Source of the DNA: Methanosarcina baikalica
GTDB lineage: Archaea; Halobacteriota; Methanosarcinia; Methanosarcinales; Methanosarcinaceae
DNA: 64,000 nucleotides
Assembly: GCF_031461075.1 (NCBI RefSeq)
Contig: NZ_JAVKPK010000011.1
Span: 1 to 64,000 of the forward strand
Direction of reading: 5' to 3'
Below are positions 52,449-60,039 of this stretch, piece after piece. Below the pieces are notes generated by a model. The model searched no databases. It worked only from the letters and a program-made list of their open reading frames with translations, and was not told the origin of the DNA. The position numbers and the translations under genes are program-made. Every line of letters starts with the position of its first letter. Positions within the stretch are counted from its first letter, which is position 1.

Positions 52449-52520
52449 CCGGACCGGTAAAAGTACTTTACAAAATAAGAGTGAAAATTAATAAAAGACA
52501 AAATTTGAGAAGTGGTGCGA

Positions 52521-53327
52521 ATGGGAAACGATAACTGGCCCGAAGTCGGAGAATTTGTTGTATGTACTGTAAAGAACGTAACGGATTTCGGAGCCTATGT
52601 CGAGCTTGAGGAATTCGGAGCAAGGGAAGGTTTCATCCATATCTCCGAAATTAAAGCAGGCTGGGTCAAATACGTCAGGGACTACGTAAGGGAAGGGCAG
52701 AAAATAGTCTGCAAGGTTCTGAACGTGGACCCTTCCCGCGGCCACATCGACCTTTCATTGAAAGACGTGAACGAACACCAGCGGCGGGCTAAAATCCAGG
52801 AATGGAAAAATGAGCAAAAAGCCGCCAAATGGCTCCAGTTCGTGGCTGAAGAAACCAAGACCGATGAAAGTAATATTCAAACTCTGCATGAAAGGCTCGT
52901 AGAAGAGTTCGGAAGTGCATATGCCGCTTTTGAAGAAGCTGCTATTGAAGGGGAAAAAGCCTTTAAAGGACTCAAAGTCAATAAGAAAGACTTAAAGAGT
53001 ATAATAAAAATAGCAGGAGAAAATATCAAACTGCCCTTCGTAGACATAGCGGGATATGTGGACTTGACCTGCAACCTTCCAAACGGCATAGAGATTATAA
53101 AGCAAGCACTCAGTGCTGCAAACTCTATCAGTGATGTGGATGGAAAAGATGTCAGGCTCGAAGTGAGTTACACAGGGGCTCCAAGATACAGGATCAAAGT
53201 AATAGCCCCGGATTACAAGAAAGCCGAATCAGTCCTTAAAAAATCCGCTCAGATAGCAGTCGATACCATTTCAAAGCTTGGCGGACACGGGATTTTCAAG
53301 CGGCATATCGAATCAACAAAGGCGTGA
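52521..53327 (+). CDS. eif2a: translation initiation factor aIF2 alpha subunit
   Basis: 268-aa alpha subunit of aIF2, which delivers initiator tRNA. S1/OB domain: GEFVVCTVKNVTDFGAYVEL, REGFIHISEIKAGWVKYVRD, VNVDPSRGHIDLSLKDV-type strand. The helical middle domain has EEFGSAYAAFEEAAIEGEKA and the C-terminal alpha/beta domain YTGAPRYRIKVIAPDYKKAE. ATG 52521 with GGTG upstream is preferred over GTG 52512. It is followed by nop10. Confidence 0.95.
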   Translation: MGNDNWPEVGEFVVCTVKNVTDFGAYVELEEFGAREGFIHISEIKAGWVKYVRDYVREGQKIVCKVLNVDPSRGHIDLSLKDVNEHQRRAKIQEWKNEQKAAKWLQFVAEETKTDESNIQTLHERLVEEFGSAYAAFEEAAIEGEKAFKGLKVNKKDLKSIIKIAGENIKLPFVDIAGYVDLTCNLPNGIEIIKQALSAANSISDVDGKDVRLEVSYTGAPRYRIKVIAPDYKKAESVLKKSAQIAVDTISKLGGHGIFKRHIESTKA

Positions 53328-53333
53328 TACCCT

Positions 53334-53489
53334 TTGGGACAAAAGATCCGCAAATGCAAAAATTGCGGCAGGTACACTTTAAGGGAATTTTGTCCGGTCT
53401 GTGGAGGAGAAGCGTTCTCCGCACATCCGGCCCGCTTTTCTCCTAAGGACCCTTACGGTAGGTACCGCAGACTGGCAAAGAAAGGATAA
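53334..53489 (+). CDS. nop10: H/ACA RNP component Nop10
   Basis: 51-aa protein of the H/ACA pseudouridylation complex (with Cbf5, Gar1, L7Ae). TTG 53334 starts GQKIRKCKNCGRYTLREFCP VCGGEAFSAH, a zinc ribbon with CKNC and CPVC, followed by PARFSPKDPYGRYRRLAKKG, the conserved Cbf5-binding tail. A GGCGTGAT sequence a few bases upstream can act as Shine-Dalgarno. Position between aIF2 alpha and PAC2 is the standard archaeal arrangement. Confidence 0.95.
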   Translation: MGQKIRKCKNCGRYTLREFCPVCGGEAFSAHPARFSPKDPYGRYRRLAKKG

Positions 53490-53498
53490 GGAATTGTT

Positions 53499-54269
53499 AT
53501 GCAGCAAAGTACACTTGTCCGCTTGAAAGAAGGATTTGAGCTCAATAAACCCATACTGGTAGTCGGACTTCCAGGGGTAGGGCTCGTAGGCAAGCTAGTG
53601 GCAGAGCACCTGGTAGATGAACTTGAGGCAGAAAAAATTATGGAGGTTTATTCTCCGCATTTTCCACCTCAGGTGCTGGTCAATAAAGACTGCACTGTCC
53701 GTCCGGTAAGCAACATAATATACTACGGGAAAGCAAACGGGAATGATATCCTTTTCCTTGTGGGAGACCACCAGAGCACTACCTCGCAGGGACATTACGA
53801 ACTCTGTTCTCTTTACCTTGACATTGCAGAGGAATTTGGAGTACCCAGGATCTATACGCTCGGAGGTTATCCCACAGGCAAACTGACCTCCGAAGAAACA
53901 GTCCTCGGGGTTGCCAATAATACGAAATTGATTGAAGAGATCAAGGAATATGGGATAGAATTCAGGGAATCCGAACCCAACGGGGGGATCGTAGGAGCCT
54001 CTGGTCTGCTTGTAGCATTCAGCGGGATGCGGGGCATTGATGCTGCCTGTCTTATGGGTATGACACCCGGATATCTTATGGATCCTAAGAGTGCCCAGTT
54101 TCTTCTAAAGGTGTTATGTAAAATGTTAGGGATCGAAGTAAACACCGACTCCCTTAAGAAAAAAGCCGAGGAAATGGAAAACATTCTGGAAAAGCTAAAA
54201 GAGAAAGAAGAGCAGCAGACCCTCCCGGAAATCAAACCTACTGAAGAAGACCTGCGCTACATAGGCTGA
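53499..54269 (+). CDS. PAC2-family proteasome assembly chaperone-like protein
   Basis: 256-aa PAC2-family protein. LNKPILVVGLPGVGLVGKLV is the N-terminal signature, with PHFPPQVLVNKDCTVRP and IYTLGGYPTG further on; the C-terminus is a charged coiled coil (KKKAEEMENILEKLKEKEEQ). Related archaeal proteins (PbaA-like) bind proteasome or related assemblies. It ends the rpl44e operon, 9 bp after nop10. Confidence 0.88.
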   Translation: MQQSTLVRLKEGFELNKPILVVGLPGVGLVGKLVAEHLVDELEAEKIMEVYSPHFPPQVLVNKDCTVRPVSNIIYYGKANGNDILFLVGDHQSTTSQGHYELCSLYLDIAEEFGVPRIYTLGGYPTGKLTSEETVLGVANNTKLIEEIKEYGIEFRESEPNGGIVGASGLLVAFSGMRGIDAACLMGMTPGYLMDPKSAQFLLKVLCKMLGIEVNTDSLKKKAEEMENILEKLKEKEEQQTLPEIKPTEEDLRYIG

Positions 54270-54333
54270 GACAGCATATATAACTGAAAAAATCAGGAAC
54301 TAAAATTTAGAGCCTCTGATAAAAGGGAAGGGA

Positions 54334-55680
54334 ATGAAAGTCAATACAGACCTCCATCTCCATTCAAAGTACTCCATGGCATCTTCCAGAAAGATGGAAT
54401 TGCCGACAATTGCCAGGGAGGCTTCAAAAAAAGGGATGGAACTGCTAGGTACTGCAGACTGCACTCATCCGAAGTGGCTCGAAGAAATCAAGAAAGCATC
54501 GGTTTCGGATGAAGAAATCCGCATCGAAGACATTTATTTTATCCCTACTACCGAGATAGAAGACAGCAAACGCGTACATCACCTTCTCATTTTACCTTCA
54601 ATTTCAAAAGCTGAAGAACTGGTAGAACGTATTGCTCCTTTCGGCAACCTTGAAGCCGATGGCCGTCCCAGTGTCAGGTTGGACGGCAATGAAATTGCAG
54701 AAATTGCAAAAGACCTTGGAGCACTTATCGGCCCTTGCCATGCCTTTACTCCCTGGACAGCACTTTACGGCTACCATAACAGCCTGAAAAGCTGCTATGG
54801 AGATATGACAGATTACATTTCGTTCCTAGAGCTTGGCCTGAGTGCGGACAGCGATTATGCAGATAGAATCGAAGAGCTGCACCGCCTGACTTTTCTTTCA
54901 AACTCCGACGCCCATTCCCCTTCGACCAACAAACTGGCAAGGGAATTCACGCAGTTTGAGGTTCCTGAGATTACCTTTGACGGCCTGAAAAAAGCTATTC
55001 TGAGAGAACAGGGATACAGAGCTACTCTGAATGTGGGGTTTTTTCCTGAAGAAGGCAAATACAACAGGTCAGCCTGTATTAAGTGTTTTACTCAGTATGC
55101 GTTGCCTGAAGCTGTTGAGAATAAATGGCGCTGCCCGATATGTGGAGGCATTATAAAGAAAGGGGTTTTGGACCGCATTAACGAACTTGCAGATTTTAAA
55201 GAATCCAGACACCCTGATCACCGTCCCCCTTATCTTCACCTGATTCCTCTTGCAGAGATAATCCAGATGGCTCTCGGCCACGCAAGCGTCCAGACAAAAG
55301 GTGTGCAAACTGCCTGGAATAAGCTTGTAGAACGCTTTGGAAACGAGGTTGAAGCCCTTATATATTCAGAACCGGAAGTTCTTAAAATAGTGGACGATGA
55401 CAGGATAGTAAACGCGATCCTGGCCTTCAGGAAAGGCAATGTTATAATCCACCCTGGCGGAGGGGGACAGTATGGCTGGCTGGAGCTGCCTGAAAACCTG
55501 AAAGTGGTAAACCCCCGATACAATGGACAGATTTCGTTTGCAGACCTTGAAAAGATAAAACCAGAGAAAAAAAGTAAACCCGAAAAAAAAAGTAATGAAA
55601 AGCCTCGAAAAGAGACAGACGAAACAGAAAAAGAAGAACCAGATAATAATGCAGGCCAGAGTTCACTTTTTGATTTTTAA
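54334..55680 (+). CDS. endonuclease Q (PHP-type DNA repair nuclease)
   Basis: 448-aa homolog of EndoQ, which cleaves 5' of deaminated bases and abasic sites. PHP domain: NTDLHLHSKYSMASS (HxH), MELLGTADCTHPKWLEEI, EIEDSKRVHHLLIL, GPCHAFTPWTALYG (His) and LSNSDAHSPSTNK (Asp, His). A Zn finger follows at ACIKCF...RCPICGG (about residues 248-275). The C-terminus after a Lys/Glu-rich linker ends QSSLFDF, a consensus PIP box for PCNA. The start ATG 54334 follows GGGAAGGGA. Family assignment rests on the combination of PHP, zinc finger and PIP motif. Confidence 0.88.
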   Translation: MKVNTDLHLHSKYSMASSRKMELPTIAREASKKGMELLGTADCTHPKWLEEIKKASVSDEEIRIEDIYFIPTTEIEDSKRVHHLLILPSISKAEELVERIAPFGNLEADGRPSVRLDGNEIAEIAKDLGALIGPCHAFTPWTALYGYHNSLKSCYGDMTDYISFLELGLSADSDYADRIEELHRLTFLSNSDAHSPSTNKLAREFTQFEVPEITFDGLKKAILREQGYRATLNVGFFPEEGKYNRSACIKCFTQYALPEAVENKWRCPICGGIIKKGVLDRINELADFKESRHPDHRPPYLHLIPLAEIIQMALGHASVQTKGVQTAWNKLVERFGNEVEALIYSEPEVLKIVDDDRIVNAILAFRKGNVIIHPGGGGQYGWLELPENLKVVNPRYNGQISFADLEKIKPEKKSKPEKKSNEKPRKETDETEKEEPDNNAGQSSLFDF

Positions 55681-55792
55681 GGTATAGATCCCGCTGATAA
55701 TAAGATATATAAGAGAGAAAGCATATTCACTAATCCTGCATCAGGAACATCGGGTAATGTCCGGAAAATTTTCATTACATTTAAAGCAAAAT

Positions 55793-55876
55793 GCCCAGGT
55801 AGTCTAGTGGTAAGGCGACGGTCTCGAAAACCGTTTCTTCTTTGGGAGAGCGCAGGTTCAAATCCTGCCCTGGGCG
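55793..55876 (+). tRNA. tRNA-Ser (CGA)
   Basis: Acceptor stem GCCCAGG pairs with CCTGGGC. The D-arm is GTCTAGTGGTAAGGC, the anticodon stem ACGGT/ACCGT has loop CTCGAAA (anticodon CGA, Ser), and the TPsiC arm is GCAGG-TTCAAAT-CCTGC. The long variable arm TTCTTCTTTGGGAGAGC is typical of class II tRNA-Ser. CCA is not encoded. Confidence 0.95.
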
Positions 55877-56018
55877 TAAAATTAAATCAGATTTTAGTAT
55901 TACTCTTGTTCAATTTATCATTTTTGTTCAAAAAAGATCGGTTTTATATGCTAATTTTTCATTTCACAAGAATCCACAGAATCTGAGAGCATTTTCAGAT
56001 ATTGATTCTTCATCCCCC

Positions 56019-57350
56019 TTATATGTAGAAGGGAGAAAAATCAGTATGATTTCTTTTTTCTTTGATTTTTGCGAAAAGCTGTTTTAAGGTGTCTTCGTTG
56101 CTTTTTGTAAACTCAAAGGGAGAATCCGTGAAGGGTTCAACGTGAACAGCCACATCATCAAGCCTATAGAAGGTTCCGTCACATTCCATGGCGTCAATTA
56201 TCCCCGGGAGCACGATGTCTGAGACAACCATAGTCGGACAGGGAGAAGTATCGAGGTAGATCAGAGGAATTTCGGCAAGATAAGCTGCACAATCGGTGGG
56301 AATCTGATTTAAAAGATCAGTACACATCACAAAGGCGGCGTCCACATCCTTTTCTCGAAGCACATCCACGGTTGTGAATTCTCCGGGATTGTAACGCGGA
56401 TACCCGCGTGTAAAGTCAAGCCCGAAGGGATAGCCGTACATGTAGGAGGCAATCTGGCTAAAGCCTGCAACGTTGCAGTGGCCACGGAGAATTCCAAAGG
56501 TAAACTTAGAATAATTGTTCAACTCCTTTACAAAATTCATGGCAATTTCGACGTTCCTGTGCTTTCCGAGAGATGATGAAAGGCCAAGACCTACAGAGAT
56601 GGAGCCTAAGTTACAGTGTTTCATTAAATCGAGCATATTTTCCATCACGGGGATAGGAACTCCTGTAATCTCTTCTACTGAGTGATGAGGAATTTTTCCA
56701 TGTAAAAGCGTCAGAAGTGCACTTATCAGTTCATAGTCGGAGTTGGGTTTAAGCTGCACGTGCAGGTCAGAAGCTGTAGCAGTTGGAGTTTTCCTCGGGT
56801 CCACAGTAATGATAGTCCTGTCGAAACGTCCGTGTTTGGTCCAGTATCCACGCGGGAAAACCCCATATCTGGACATCTGCCTGGGCATGGATTCAAGAGG
56901 ATTTGTGCCCCAGTAAACTACGAGGTCGCCCCTATTTTTCTTCTGCCCTTCAGTTGCACCTACTTTTCCGGATTCCTGGATTCCCATGGCTGTTGGCCCG
57001 TTGCCGATCGTAGTATTAGAATCAACAATCGCACCAAGATATTCCCCAATCATAAGCCCCACTTCATGTGCTTCACATGAGGTCTCGCTGCCCATGAAAA
57101 GCAGGGGACGCTTTGCCGAAACAAGGATATCGGCAGCTTTTTCAAGAGCTTCATCCCAGGCAGCAGCCATCAATTTTCCCCCCTCCTTTATAAGGGGTTG
57201 CCTGAGCCTTCGGGAACTTATAATCGCCTTAAACTTGGCATTCCCCATCTTACATAAATTTTTAGCTTCAATCTTTTCTTCCCCGAATTCAACCTGGATA
57301 TCATCACAGGCTGCCCCGCATGCCGGACAGATTATGTTTTTGAAAACCAT
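56019..57350 (-). CDS. solitary formylmethanofuran dehydrogenase subunit B paralog without the metal-ligating Cys
   Basis: 443 aa, molybdopterin oxidoreductase fold of the FwdB/FmdB type. Motifs: IICPACGAACDD (N-terminal cluster-like Cys), MGSETSCEAHEVGL, KKNRGDLVVYWGTNPLES, DRTIITVDPRKTPTATASD and FGILRGHCNVAGFSQ. In catalytic FwdB the segment NTxSVCHGPS supplies the Mo/W-binding Cys and a catalytic His; here it reads NTTIGNGPTAMG, with Gly and Asn instead. Partner subunits (A, C, D) are not adjacent. So it is likely not a canonical formylmethanofuran dehydrogenase. I start at ATG 57350, nine bases after GGAGG; GTG 57356 is possible. Confidence 0.85.
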   Translation of the reverse strand: MVFKNIICPACGAACDDIQVEFGEEKIEAKNLCKMGNAKFKAIISSRRLRQPLIKEGGKLMAAAWDEALEKAADILVSAKRPLLFMGSETSCEAHEVGLMIGEYLGAIVDSNTTIGNGPTAMGIQESGKVGATEGQKKNRGDLVVYWGTNPLESMPRQMSRYGVFPRGYWTKHGRFDRTIITVDPRKTPTATASDLHVQLKPNSDYELISALLTLLHGKIPHHSVEEITGVPIPVMENMLDLMKHCNLGSISVGLGLSSSLGKHRNVEIAMNFVKELNNYSKFTFGILRGHCNVAGFSQIASYMYGYPFGLDFTRGYPRYNPGEFTTVDVLREKDVDAAFVMCTDLLNQIPTDCAAYLAEIPLIYLDTSPCPTMVVSDIVLPGIIDAMECDGTFYRLDDVAVHVEPFTDSPFEFTKSNEDTLKQLFAKIKEKRNHTDFSPFYI

Positions 57351-57352
57351 GG

Positions 57353-57436
57353 TCACAGCCCTCCGACATAAACTTTCAACAATAAGTCTTCGGTGCCCTT
57401 TTCAGAAAAAATAGATAATCGCGTATCATCTTGCAT
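57353..57436 (-). CDS. 27-codon leader ORF before the FwdB-like gene
   Basis: Minus-strand ATG 57436 has a GAGAGGT ribosome binding site (57444-57450) and encodes MQDDTRLSIFSEKGTEDLLL plus KVYVGGL, ending TGA 57353-57355, two bases before the FwdB-like ATG. Spacing makes translational coupling plausible. It matches no family I know. It may be a regulatory leader peptide. Confidence 0.4.
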   Translation of the reverse strand: MQDDTRLSIFSEKGTEDLLLKVYVGGL

Positions 57437-57459
57437 TTTGCTTACCTCTCAACATTGTT

Positions 57460-57524
57460 CTGTGCGCTGCACAGCAGTTCATTTTCATGCTGAATGAACA
57501 GTGCACAGCAATTATACAGCACTG
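57460..57524 (-). promoter_or_regulatory. three consecutive hairpins in the FwdB-like leader
   Basis: Complementary pairs CTGTGC/GCACAG (57460-57465/57469-57474), GTTCATT/AATGAAC (57477-57483/57493-57499) and CAGTGC/GCACTG (57499-57504/57519-57524) follow one another. They lie just upstream of the leader ORF. They could form an RNA leader structure or operator half-sites (recurring TGTGCA). The rest of the gap to 57907 has no gene. Confidence 0.45.
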
Positions 57525-57907
57525 TATCATTTTTATGAACTAGTACTTCAATGTCAACAGGTTTTCAGGAATACGCCTTGTCCTGCAGCCAGGAAGACGG
57601 GTGGGGGAATCCGAGAGAGTCCGGGACTTTCCAGACACCAATAGAAAAAAACCGTGTTCAAGTTTTTCGCTGCCGTTTACCAGTTCGCAGATTTCCAGAT
57701 CTGCGTTTACCAATAAACTATTTTTTTCTTTCAACTTTATGTAAATTCTATAAAGAAATTACATTTGAAAGTAAATTTATAATTAGATATAAACATATCG
57801 GGTCTTCACTTTTTGAGCGGATAATTTACATTCATTTCCCAACTATAAACCATAGCAAATTGGAAACTGATTTCAGGTTTGTAAAGTTCATATGTATGGG
57901 TATATAA

Positions 57908-57992
57908 GGTCTATAATATCAGAGTATCCGTTCCGGTTTTGCATATTGCATATTGTAAAAGTCACAGCAGGTAACCACTTGTCGAATAGGCT
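57908..57992 (+). mobile_element. half-copy (right half) of the 131-bp MITE
   Basis: Matches the right part of the complete copy at 59567-59697 (GTATCCGTTCCGGTTTTG, AGCAGGTAACCACTT and the terminal repeat ACTTGTCGAATAGGCT). It stops exactly where the left-half copy at 58673 begins in the complete element. Its terminal repeat abuts the stop codon of the GNAT gene. Confidence 0.75.
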
Positions 57993-57993
57993 C

Positions 57994-58533
57994 TTAATTA
58001 TCCAGTTTTTCATTCCTGAGTTCATAAAGTATGGTACCTTCCTCCTGGCCTTTTCCTTTAAATAAAAAACCATTTTTTTCCAGAACACGGATCGAAGCTT
58101 TAAGGTAAGGATAAGTGTGAGCTATAATAAGGTCTTTTTTGAGACTGGAAAAAGCCCACTGAAGCATTGATCGCACAGCCTCCGTTGCATATCCTCTTCT
58201 CTGGTATTCGGAAAGCATGGAGTACCCTATCTCAAGGGTTCCATTCTCGCGGACAAGAAATCCTCCGCTTCCTATAAGGACGGCCAGTTCCGAATCCTTC
58301 TGGCACAAAAGCCAGTAAAAGCTCCAGATCTTCCGATCTTTCACTTTCATTCCTTCGATAAATTCTTCTATTACCTCAGGAGTGATCTGGTCAGGTGGCC
58401 ATTCTTTCGGAACATGAACCTTAAGAGTAGAAGAAAATACCGGGAGATCATACAGTTCCAGAAGACATAGCTTCACGGTGGCAGGAACCAGGCACAATCT
58501 TTCGGTGTTAATAGGAGAAAGAATAAGGGACAT
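57994..58533 (-). CDS. GNAT-family N-acetyltransferase (RimJ/RimL type)
   Basis: 179 aa. NTERLCLVPATVKLCLLELY is the N-terminal strand and helix, LEIGYSMLSEYQRRGYATEA the acetyl-CoA binding motif A (RRGYATEA), and IAHTYPYLKASIRVLEKNGF LFKGKG the conserved motif B (ASIRVLEKNGF). It is a cytosolic acetyltransferase of proteins or small molecules; the substrate is unknown. The gene lies between two half-copies of a MITE whose terminal repeats face it; its stop codon overlaps one of them. Confidence 0.88.
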   Translation of the reverse strand: MSLILSPINTERLCLVPATVKLCLLELYDLPVFSSTLKVHVPKEWPPDQITPEVIEEFIEGMKVKDRKIWSFYWLLCQKDSELAVLIGSGGFLVRENGTLEIGYSMLSEYQRRGYATEAVRSMLQWAFSSLKKDLIIAHTYPYLKASIRVLEKNGFLFKGKGQEEGTILYELRNEKLDN

Positions 58534-58672
58534 GAAACAGATAAATGTTTTTTATAATATAATCTTTTTGGTAAGTTGGATCTGAGAAGACTTCATAAAT
58601 ATCTGATACAGAGAAATTCAGAATTCAATGAATATTCGAAAAATTATTATCAGATGTCGTGAATCAATTAAG

Positions 58673-58716
58673 AGCCTATTCGAAAAGTCAGCAATACATG
58701 TTGAAAAGTCGTAATA
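58673..58716 (+). mobile_element. half-copy (left half) of the 131-bp MITE
   Basis: AGCCTATTCGAAAAGTC, then AGCAATACATGTTGAAAAGTCG match the left part of the complete copy at 59567. The match ends at the same internal point where the right half at 57908 starts. The flanking AATTAAG mirrors CTTAATT next to the other half. Confidence 0.7.
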
Positions 58717-58760
58717 AAACTAACGGAAATTAATTACCGTACTTGAATGGAGAGCAAAGA

Positions 58761-58970
58761 ATGAAACTAAGCGCACGCAACGTCTTAAAAGGAAAAGTTA
58801 AAAGCATCGTCACCGGAATAGTCAACACTGAAATTGTAATAGAGTTACCAGGTGGAGCGGAAATCACTTCCATCATCACAAAGACATCAGCTGAAAGCCT
58901 GAAGTTAAAAGAAGGAAGCGAAGCATACGCAGTAGTCAAAGCCTCAAATGTGATGATAGCCATAGACTAA
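58761..58970 (+). CDS. Mop-type molybdopterin/molybdate-binding protein
   Basis: 69-aa single Mop/TOBE domain that binds molybdate or tungstate oxyanions. MKLSARNVLKGKVKSIVTGI VNTEIVIELPGGAEITSIIT and SLKLKEGSEAYAVVKASNVM are the canonical strands, with KGKVKSI and AVVKASNVMI as hallmarks. ATG 58761 with GGAGAG seven bases upstream is preferred over TTG 58743. It lies a few genes from the molybdopterin-fold FwdB paralog, but transcription is separate. Confidence 0.92.
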   Translation: MKLSARNVLKGKVKSIVTGIVNTEIVIELPGGAEITSIITKTSAESLKLKEGSEAYAVVKASNVMIAID

Positions 58971-59290
58971 CCGCTTTATTTCCTTTTGCCCAACTTGCAT
59001 AAGAAGATCGATATTGAGCTTATCCTAAAATCCATTTTATGTTTAATCATTAAGCTTATCCCAAAACCAATTTTATTTTTAATCAGTAAGAGTTTTAGAA
59101 CTGTATTTTATGATCAGAAACTCAATTAATTATTCAAAAATCCTTTCAGGAATAATTTATTTTCCATACATTTATTGAGAAAGAAAAACTTATATGAAAT
59201 AAAAATTGATTCACAAAAACATCATTTCCTGCCGTTAACTATTTAAAAGAGAAAGGGTATTTCACTATCCTTGTAAAGTATCCTTGTTAA
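58971..59290. other. intergenic with a 36-bp imperfect direct repeat
   Basis: No gene. Two adjacent copies of a unit beginning AGCTTATCC (about 59015-59050 and 59051-59087) differ at a few bases. A TATTTAAAAG stretch at about 59237 is the probable TATA box of the tRNA-Trp gene. Confidence 0.55.
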
Positions 59291-59486
59291 GGGGCTGTGG
59301 CCTAGCCCGGCATGGCGATGGGCTCCAGCGGATAAATGATGAACAACGGGTATACTGAGTTTTGCCCGACGGGGCAGGATAATGAGGAACCGTTGGAGCA
59401 CTGATAGATGCTCACCAGAACTAAAACTGTTAAAGCAGTTGTTCGGAGATACCCGTCGATCGTGAGTTCGAATCTCACCAGCCCCA
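59291..59486 (+). tRNA. tRNA-Trp (CCA) with intron
   Basis: Exon 1 GGGGCTGTGGCCTAGCCCGG CATGGCGATGGGCTCCAG and exon 2 ACCCGTCGATCGTGAGTTCG AATCTCACCAGCCCCA form a complete cloverleaf: acceptor GGGGCTG/CAGCCCC, D stem, anticodon stem ATGGG/CCCGT with loop CTCCAGA, and T arm. The intron (59329-59450, 122 nt) interrupts after position 37, the standard archaeal site. Anticodon CCA at 59325-59327. A T-run follows at 59489. Confidence 0.96.
59329..59450 (+). ncRNA. intron-encoded box C/D guide RNA for tRNA-Trp 2'-O-methylation
   Basis: Box C ATGATGA (59336-59342), box D' CTGA (59355-59358), box C' ATGAGGA (59382-59388) and box D CTGA (59401-59404) are visible. The guide before D' (CGGGTAT) is complementary to exon 2 ATACCCG and by the D-plus-five rule selects C39. 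The guide before D (TTGGAGC) pairs with exon 1 GCTCCAG, selecting C34. This matches the known haloarchaeal and euryarchaeal tRNA-Trp intron function. Confidence 0.9.
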
Positions 59487-59566
59487 CCTTTTTTAATTTA
59501 CAGTTTTGAAAAGAAGTTTTATAAATCAAGAATTTTTATAAATTATTTCTCCTGAGTGTAACTTAG

Positions 59567-59697
59567 AGCCTATCCGAAAAGTCAGTAATGCATGTTGAAA
59601 AGTCACAATAGGGCTATAATATCCGAGTATCCGTTCCGGTTTTGTATATTGCCTGTTTGGTAAAAGTTACAGCAGGTAACCACTTTTCGGATAGGCT
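59567..59697 (+). mobile_element. 131-bp MITE, complete copy
   Basis: Terminal repeats AGCCTATCCGAAAAGT and its inverse ACTTTTCGGATAGGCT frame the element. A 5-bp direct repeat CTTAG (59562-59566 and 59698-59702) is the target duplication. No coding capacity. Two partial copies surround the GNAT gene. Confidence 0.85.
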
Positions 59698-59848
59698 CTT
59701 AGTTTTATCATTATATGACTTACGCAGTTGAACTGAGAAATCAATAGCATTAAACCTCTAACTGTATAAAATACCAAACCAGTTACAACACCAAATATAC
59801 TTGATTTTGTACTTCAGTGCGTAAGTCCTATTAATTTCATCTTTGTAG

Positions 59849-59975
59849 ATTAGTCCTCTCGAGCACAGTATCTTTAATATAAACCAGTCCGCTTGAACGA
59901 GCGAAGCGAGTGAAACGGACCCCGTGCTCCCGAAGCGGAACTCGGGAAGCGGAACTCGGAAAGCGCAGCTCGGGT
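59849..59975 (+). repeat. palindromic intergenic repeat cluster
   Basis: A partial ATTAGTCCTCTCGAGC unit is followed by a fuller one beginning CCAGTCCGCTTGAACGAGCG with CCCGTGCTCCCGAAGCGGAA and then three near-repeats of AGCGGAACTCGGG. Same family as at 33148-33418 and 46066-46136. The neighbouring sequence to 60039 has no gene. Confidence 0.75.
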
Positions 59976-60039
59976 AAGGAATATGGGCAGCAGGACTCAG
60001 AATATATAAAATCAAATCATGCTACCCTACCAGAATTAT

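Noticed and set aside
57551..57907. 118-aa open frame on the plus strand
   Set aside because: It has no ribosome binding site, irregular composition, and runs into a MITE half-copy; no family resemblance.
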